A stretch of DNA of 10,147 bases from an uncultured Collinsella sp. (GTDB taxonomy: Bacteria > Actinomycetota > Coriobacteriia > Coriobacteriales > Coriobacteriaceae). A model generated the notes under the pieces. It did no database searches, was not told where the DNA came from, and was given only the letters and a program-made list of their open reading frames with translations. Below are positions 6,087 to 10,147 of the stretch, piece by piece (position 1 is the stretch's first letter; each line of letters opens with the position of its first letter). The position numbers were made by a program, and so were the translations under genes. The DNA lies in assembly GCA_902494585.1 (NCBI GenBank), contig CABUUD010000064.1, forward strand, positions 1-10,147, written 5' to 3'.

Positions 6087-7379
6087 ATGGCAAATCAAAC
6101 CGCCGCGGCGATTGACGAGAACGCCATCGCCCCCGATACCGGAAAGCCCATGACCAAAACCGAGACATGGCGCTTTATGATCGGCTTTATCATCTTCGGA
6201 ATCATGTGGATGATGTCGGGAACAATCGGCTCCAACGTCTTGTTCCCCGAGCGTTTTAACGGCCTTAATATTGGCCAGCCCGAGGCAATTCTCGCGGCGA
6301 TGAACTCGGTCGGTTCGATCTTCGCCCTGTTCTCAAATCTCGTTTTCGGCGCGCTTTCCGACCGCTGCCACAGCCGCTTTGGCAAGCGCACGCCGTTTAT
6401 CGTTCTCGGCGGTTTTATCTGCGGCTGTGCTTTCTGGAGCACTTCGGTCGCGACCACACTTCCCATGATCGTCGCCTCCTGGTGCGTGCTGCAGATTGGC
6501 CTCAACTGCATGCTTGCCCCTGCTGTTGCCGTGCTTTCCGACCGCATCCCGCTTAACAAGCGCGGCACGCTCTCCGCATTCTATGGCGGCGGCGCAACGG
6601 CCGGCCAGTCGATTGGCACCATCATCGGTACGCAGTTCCTCTCCAACCCAGTTCCTGGCTTTATCATCGGCACGGTCTCTTGGTTGCTGACCGGCATCCT
6701 CGCCGTCATCATTTGGCCGCGCGAGAAGTCTGCCGCTCTTGACGAGGGCGAGAAGTCTGAGAAGCTCAATCTCAAGTCGCTGCTGCTCATGTTCGTTCCG
6801 CCCACCAAGAACTGCCGCGACTTTTATCTGGCGCTCTTTGGCCGTCTGCTCCTCATCTTCGGTTACTTCTGCATCAACGGCTATCAGCTCTATATCCTCG
6901 AGAAGTACATCGGTCTTCCCGTGGCAGAAGCCGGCGCAGTTCTTTCGAGTATGTCCGTCGTGATCATGGTCGTGTCGCTTGTCGCCTCGCTTACCTCGGG
7001 CGCCATCTCCGACAAGATCGGCCGCCGCAAGCCTATCATCCTCGTCGCAACGATTATGATGTGTATCGGTATCGCCCTGCCCTGGCTACTTAAGTCCGTT
7101 ATCGGCATGTACGGATTTGCTCTGCTCGCCGGACTTGGCTACGGTATCTACTCTTCCGTGGACCAGGCGCTCAATGTCGATGTTCTGCCCGATAAGGAGA
7201 ACGCCGGCAAGGACCTGGGCATCCTCAATATCGCCAACACCATCGGTCAGATCCTTGGTCCCATCGTGACCTCGGCAATCGTTGTCGCCACTGGCTCCTA
7301 TTTCATGGCGTTCCCAATCTCCATCGTGCTCATCGCCGTGGGCTATGTGTCCATCATGCTCATCAAGAGCGCCAAGTAA
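6087..7379 (+). CDS. MFS sugar transporter
   Basis: A 430-residue major facilitator superfamily permease in the cytoplasmic membrane, with about 12 hydrophobic segments in two halves joined by a charged cytoplasmic loop (about 211-230, REKSAALDEGEKSEK). The loop between helices 2 and 3 has the MFS signature GALSDRCHSRFGKRTPF (88-104), and its second-half counterpart is SGAISDKIGRRKPI (304-317). The SDR-RFGKRTPF form is common in sucrose/disaccharide-type and related sugar symporters, so cation-coupled import of a glycoside is likely, though a drug or other solute cannot be excluded by sequence alone. The start fits GAGAGG at 6072-6077. It is first in a probable operon with a glycoside hydrolase 87 bases downstream and a ROK kinase. 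Import without phosphorylation would explain why a sugar kinase is encoded beside it. Confidence 0.88.
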   Translation: MANQTAAAIDENAIAPDTGKPMTKTETWRFMIGFIIFGIMWMMSGTIGSNVLFPERFNGLNIGQPEAILAAMNSVGSIFALFSNLVFGALSDRCHSRFGKRTPFIVLGGFICGCAFWSTSVATTLPMIVASWCVLQIGLNCMLAPAVAVLSDRIPLNKRGTLSAFYGGGATAGQSIGTIIGTQFLSNPVPGFIIGTVSWLLTGILAVIIWPREKSAALDEGEKSEKLNLKSLLLMFVPPTKNCRDFYLALFGRLLLIFGYFCINGYQLYILEKYIGLPVAEAGAVLSSMSVVIMVVSLVASLTSGAISDKIGRRKPIILVATIMMCIGIALPWLLKSVIGMYGFALLAGLGYGIYSSVDQALNVDVLPDKENAGKDLGILNIANTIGQILGPIVTSAIVVATGSYFMAFPISIVLIAVGYVSIMLIKSAK

Positions 7380-7397
7380 TTTGCCACTCTCTTTCAT

Positions 7398-7429
7398 TCC
7401 GTCGGGCTGCGTTCGTGTTGCCCGACGGA
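7398..7429 (+). repeat. Intercistronic stem-loop after the MFS gene
   Basis: TCCGTCGGGC (7398-7407) pairs perfectly with GCCCGACGGA (7420-7429) around a 12-base loop. No T tract follows, so it is unlikely to be a full terminator. Lying between transporter and hydrolase genes, it more likely protects the upstream message from 3' decay or sets unequal expression of the two genes. Confidence 0.6.
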
Positions 7430-7466
7430 CTCCGACTATTCAATCGCTTAACTTGGAGGCGTTATC

Positions 7467-8999
7467 ATGACTATCGTCGAGCAGTACAAGGTGTTTAAGC
7501 TCGAGCTCGCGGGCACTGCGGCCGGCAATCCCTATGTCGAAGTCGAGCTGTCGGCGCGATTTGACCGCGCGGATGGCCAGGACAGCTTTGAGGTCCATGG
7601 CTTCTACAAGGGCAATGGCTGCTACGGAATCAACTTTATGCCCGAGAGTGCCGGTGTCTGGAACTACACGGTGAGCTCCAATGACCCCGAGCTCGATGGT
7701 GCCGCCGGCTCTTTTGAGGCCGTGCCCGCCACGGGCGCCAATCATGGTCGCGTGCTGCTGGCAAAGGATGTGCTCGCCCACGGAGCTCCGTTCATTACTG
7801 ACGAGGATTTCAACTTTGCCTACGAGGATGGAACGCGCTACCTGCCCTTTGGCACCACATGCTATGCCTGGACCAACCAGGATGTTCAGCTGCAGGAGCA
7901 GACGCTCGAGACGCTCGCAGAGGCACCTTTTAACAAGATCCGCATGTGCGTCTTCCCCAAGTTCTACGACTATAACGTTGAGGACCCAGCGATGTATGCC
8001 TATGAAGGCGAGAAGGGCGATTTCGACCATTTTCGCTTCTATGAGCCGTTTTGGGAAAACCTCGAGCACCGCATCGAGCAGCTTGACGAGCTGGGCATCC
8101 AGGCGGATCTCATCGTTTTGCATCCGTATGACAAGCCTGAGGACTGGGGCTTCTCTCGTATGACGCGCGAGGAGGATATTTTCTACCTGACGTATGTCGC
8201 TCGTCGCTTCTCGGCATACAAGAACATTTGGTGGAGCCTTGCCAATGAGTGGGACCTTATGCCGTGGAAGCCGGCCGAGGACTGGGACCGCTATGCCCGT
8301 ATCATCATGGCGAACGACCCGTATGGTCATCTGCGCAGTATCCACAATTGCCGTGAGATCTTTGACCACAGTCATCCGTGGATTACGCACGTGAGCTACC
8401 AGAGGTGCGACCTCAAGAACACAGCCGAGGACGTCACCATGCTGCGCGCGCAGTATAGCAAGCCGGTTTTGATCGACGAGGTCGGCTATGAGGGCAACAT
8501 CAACTGGGGCTGGGGTAACCTGACCGCTCAGGAACTCGTACGTCGTTTTTGGGAGGGCAGTTTGCGTGGCGGTTATGTGACCCACGGTGAGACCTACGTC
8601 GACCGCGGACCCAAGCTGTGGTGGGCGCACGGCGGCAAGCTCTACGGCGATTCGCCCGATCGCATTGGCTTTTGCCGTCGCTACATGGAGGCGCTGCCGG
8701 CCGATTTTGACTGGGTGCCCGATGAGGTCGGCATCCTTGACGGTACGTTTACCTGGGATGTCACCTGTATGTCCAACGATCATGGCCACGGGACTGCCGA
8801 TGTCCTTATGTACTTTGGGTTCAACCGTCCGGCGTATCGTGAGTTTGAGGGCGAGGCGGGCGCTCGTTACAAGGTGAATGTCGTGGACACATGGGACATG
8901 ACGGAGGAAGAGCTTCCCGGAACCTTTGAGGGCAAGTTCCGCATCGACCTCCCTAGTAAGCAGTATATGTTGCTTCGTCTGACTAAAGTAGAGGCGTAA
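7467..8999 (+). CDS. DUF5060/DUF4038-type glycoside hydrolase, cytoplasmic
   Basis: A 510-residue hydrolase in three parts: an N-terminal beta-sandwich like DUF5060 (about 5-90, with GCYGINFMPESAGVWNYTV), a TIM barrel of the DUF4038 type (about 100-410, LPFGTTCYAWTNQ at 126-138), and a C-terminal beta domain like DUF5605 (about 420-510). Clan GH-A style catalytic residues are visible: Glu261 in WSLANEWD as acid/base and Glu338 in VLIDEVGYEG as nucleophile; the family-typical THGETY is at 372-377. GGAGG at 7455-7459 fixes the start. There is no signal peptide, so it acts inside the cell on material brought by the MFS transporter. Annotated relatives are usually called putative endoglucanases, but a cytoplasmic location argues for an exo-acting enzyme on small glycosides. 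It shares the E-x-x-Y-E nucleophile motif with the hydrolase at 3721-5034. The exact substrate is unknown. Confidence 0.88.
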   Translation: MTIVEQYKVFKLELAGTAAGNPYVEVELSARFDRADGQDSFEVHGFYKGNGCYGINFMPESAGVWNYTVSSNDPELDGAAGSFEAVPATGANHGRVLLAKDVLAHGAPFITDEDFNFAYEDGTRYLPFGTTCYAWTNQDVQLQEQTLETLAEAPFNKIRMCVFPKFYDYNVEDPAMYAYEGEKGDFDHFRFYEPFWENLEHRIEQLDELGIQADLIVLHPYDKPEDWGFSRMTREEDIFYLTYVARRFSAYKNIWWSLANEWDLMPWKPAEDWDRYARIIMANDPYGHLRSIHNCREIFDHSHPWITHVSYQRCDLKNTAEDVTMLRAQYSKPVLIDEVGYEGNINWGWGNLTAQELVRRFWEGSLRGGYVTHGETYVDRGPKLWWAHGGKLYGDSPDRIGFCRRYMEALPADFDWVPDEVGILDGTFTWDVTCMSNDHGHGTADVLMYFGFNRPAYREFEGEAGARYKVNVVDTWDMTEEELPGTFEGKFRIDLPSKQYMLLRLTKVEA

Positions 9000-9036
9000 T
9001 AATAGAGATAATCGGCTCCGGGCGCGATTTGCTGCA

Positions 9037-9069
9037 CGACCATCATAAGGGCAGCCCCTGTGGTGGTCG
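9037..9069 (+). repeat. Stem-loop between hydrolase and kinase genes
   Basis: CGACCATCA (9037-9045) pairs with TGGTGGTCG (9061-9069), with one G-U pair in RNA, around a 15-base loop that contains GGGC and GCCC. No T tract follows. It occupies the 111-base gap before the ROK kinase and may adjust expression between the two genes; a terminator role is doubtful. Confidence 0.4.
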
Positions 9070-9110
9070 CGGCGATGCGCGTTCGGGGCTATGGCACGTG
9101 AGGGGCGAAT

Positions 9111-10022
9111 ATGCAGGAGTTCTTTGGAATCGATGTGGGCGGTACGGCCGTTAAATGGGCTGTGCTGGGCGAGGATTTTTCCATCCGCGAGCGCGGGAGC
9201 CTGCCGACGGGCTTTACCACGGCTGAGGAGACCGTTTCGGCGTTGATCGGGCTCGTCGAGCCGTACCGCGAGCGCGTGAACGCCGTAGGCGTGAGCGCAC
9301 CCGGCGGTATTTACGAGGGAGATGTCACGGGAACGATCCATCGCGGCGGTGCGCTCACGTTTATGGACGGCTGCCCGCTGGGAAAGCTCATGCGCGAGGT
9401 GCTGGGGGTGCCGGTTGCCGTCAATAACGACGGTAAGTGCTGTGCACTCGGTGAGTATGCGGCTGGCGCCCTGCGCGGGACGCGTTTTGGCGTGGTGCTC
9501 GCTATCGGCACGGGCATCGGCGGCGGTATCGTCATCGACGGCAAGGTCCTGCGCGGCGCGCACTGCTTTGCAGGCGAGTTCAGCTTCTTGCGCAACGATG
9601 TCACGACTGCCGCGGGCATGGAAAACTCCTTTGCGGGTTCGGGCGGTTGGCGTGCGCTCCGTGATGCCGTCGTTGCCGAGAAGGGCCTGCCTGCGGATTC
9701 TCCGGTGGACGGCCGCCGCGTCTTTGAGTGGATCGCGGATGGCGACATGGCGGCGCAGCGTGCGCTCGACCGCTACGCTCGCTCATTTGACGGACAGCTT
9801 ATCAACCTGCAGGCCGTGCTCGACCCCGAGGTCTTTGTGATCGCAGGCGGCATCTCGTGCCATCCCGAGCTCATCGATGCCCTGCGTGCGCAGATGCCGC
9901 TGGCCCTCGCGAGTTACAAAGGGACCCTTGCCGGCATTCCTGTGCCGCAGATAAAGGCGGCCGAGCTCGGCAACGACGCCAACCTTTACGGCGCTGTCCA
10001 GGAGGCCATGCGCCTGGTGTAG
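9111..10022 (+). CDS. ROK-family sugar kinase
   Basis: A 303-residue ATP-dependent sugar kinase of the usual ROK kinase length. The phosphate loop is DVGGTAVK (8-15), the catalytic base is Asp107 in NNDGKCCALGE, and the second ATP loop is GTGIGGG (133-139), with a further AGGIS near 245-249. There is no helix-turn-helix, so it is an enzyme and not a ROK repressor. The cysteine-rich zinc motif that follows the GH signature in many glucokinases is absent; the corresponding segment reads GAHCFAGEFSFLRND. That is seen in other ROK subgroups such as beta-glucoside kinases. Strong ribosome site AGGGG at 9101-9105. As third gene after an MFS importer and a hydrolase, it probably phosphorylates the free hexose released from the glycoside, or the glycoside itself before cleavage. 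Confidence 0.9.
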   Translation: MQEFFGIDVGGTAVKWAVLGEDFSIRERGSLPTGFTTAEETVSALIGLVEPYRERVNAVGVSAPGGIYEGDVTGTIHRGGALTFMDGCPLGKLMREVLGVPVAVNNDGKCCALGEYAAGALRGTRFGVVLAIGTGIGGGIVIDGKVLRGAHCFAGEFSFLRNDVTTAAGMENSFAGSGGWRALRDAVVAEKGLPADSPVDGRRVFEWIADGDMAAQRALDRYARSFDGQLINLQAVLDPEVFVIAGGISCHPELIDALRAQMPLALASYKGTLAGIPVPQIKAAELGNDANLYGAVQEAMRLV

Positions 10023-10134
10023 CGCGAGCCAAACGAGGCTGTCGAAAAAGATAAAGCCCGGTGTGAACCGCCCGCATCGACGCTTCGCCTGCGCTAAACT
10101 GGAAGGCACGTACGCGATTACGAGAGGAGCCCGC

Positions 10135-10147
10135 ATGGAGGCTTACA
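10135..10147 (+). CDS. Start of a further gene, cut by the window edge
   Basis: An ATG at 10135 follows a strong ribosome site, GAGAGGAG (10122-10129), at good spacing. Only the codons for MEAY are visible, so no function can be given. It lies 112 bases after the kinase stop; no clear terminator is seen in that gap, so it may belong to the same transcript, although a promoter of its own cannot be excluded (weak -10 candidate TAAACT at 10095-10100). Confidence 0.55.

Noticed and set aside
7440..9563. 707-codon open frame on the minus strand across hydrolase and kinase genes
   Set aside because: The longest open frame of the window, but it is antisense to two confident genes and crosses the gap between them; it has no recognisable motif and is best explained by codon bias.

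Overview
The window is GC-rich and bacterial. Strong purine Shine-Dalgarno sites, compact genes and heavy use of GC-ending codons (CTC, GTC, ATC, AAG, CGC) fit a gut actinobacterium of the class Coriobacteriia, Collinsella-like. That assignment is an inference from composition and gene content, not from a marker gene. The region is a carbohydrate-use locus: six complete genes and two partial ones, most devoted to importing and breaking down a glycoside.

Layout. 2-148: C-terminal end of an unrecognised gene with atypical codon use, followed by a large hairpin (161-203). 255-1592 (minus): cytoplasmic alpha/beta-hydrolase esterase. 1593-2082: divergent control region full of GTAAAC half-sites, including a 14-bp palindrome placed inside the predicted esterase promoter. 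2083-3510 (plus): PTS EIIBC permease of the glucose/beta-glucoside superfamily. 3721-5034 (plus): DUF4038 (GH140-like) glycoside hydrolase without signal peptide, closed by a strong, probably bidirectional terminator. 5138-5779 (minus): TetR-family repressor. 5780-6086: divergent control region with two long palindromes 42 bp apart. 6087-7379, 7467-8999 and 9111-10022 (plus): MFS sugar transporter, DUF5060/DUF4038-type glycoside hydrolase, and ROK sugar kinase, a probable operon. 10135 onward: start of a further gene.

How it works together (inference). There seem to be two parallel routes for plant-type glycosides, each with its own importer and its own intracellular DUF4038-superfamily hydrolase. 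In the PTS route the substrate arrives phosphorylated, so the adjacent hydrolase may act on a phospho-glycoside. In the MFS route the substrate arrives unphosphorylated, is cut by the second hydrolase, and a released sugar is phosphorylated by the ROK kinase. The TetR protein is the obvious candidate repressor of the MFS route. The esterase may remove acyl groups. The regulator of the GTAAAC sites is not evident in the window. The substrate cannot be read from the sequence; no classical defence, CRISPR, tRNA or rRNA feature was seen.
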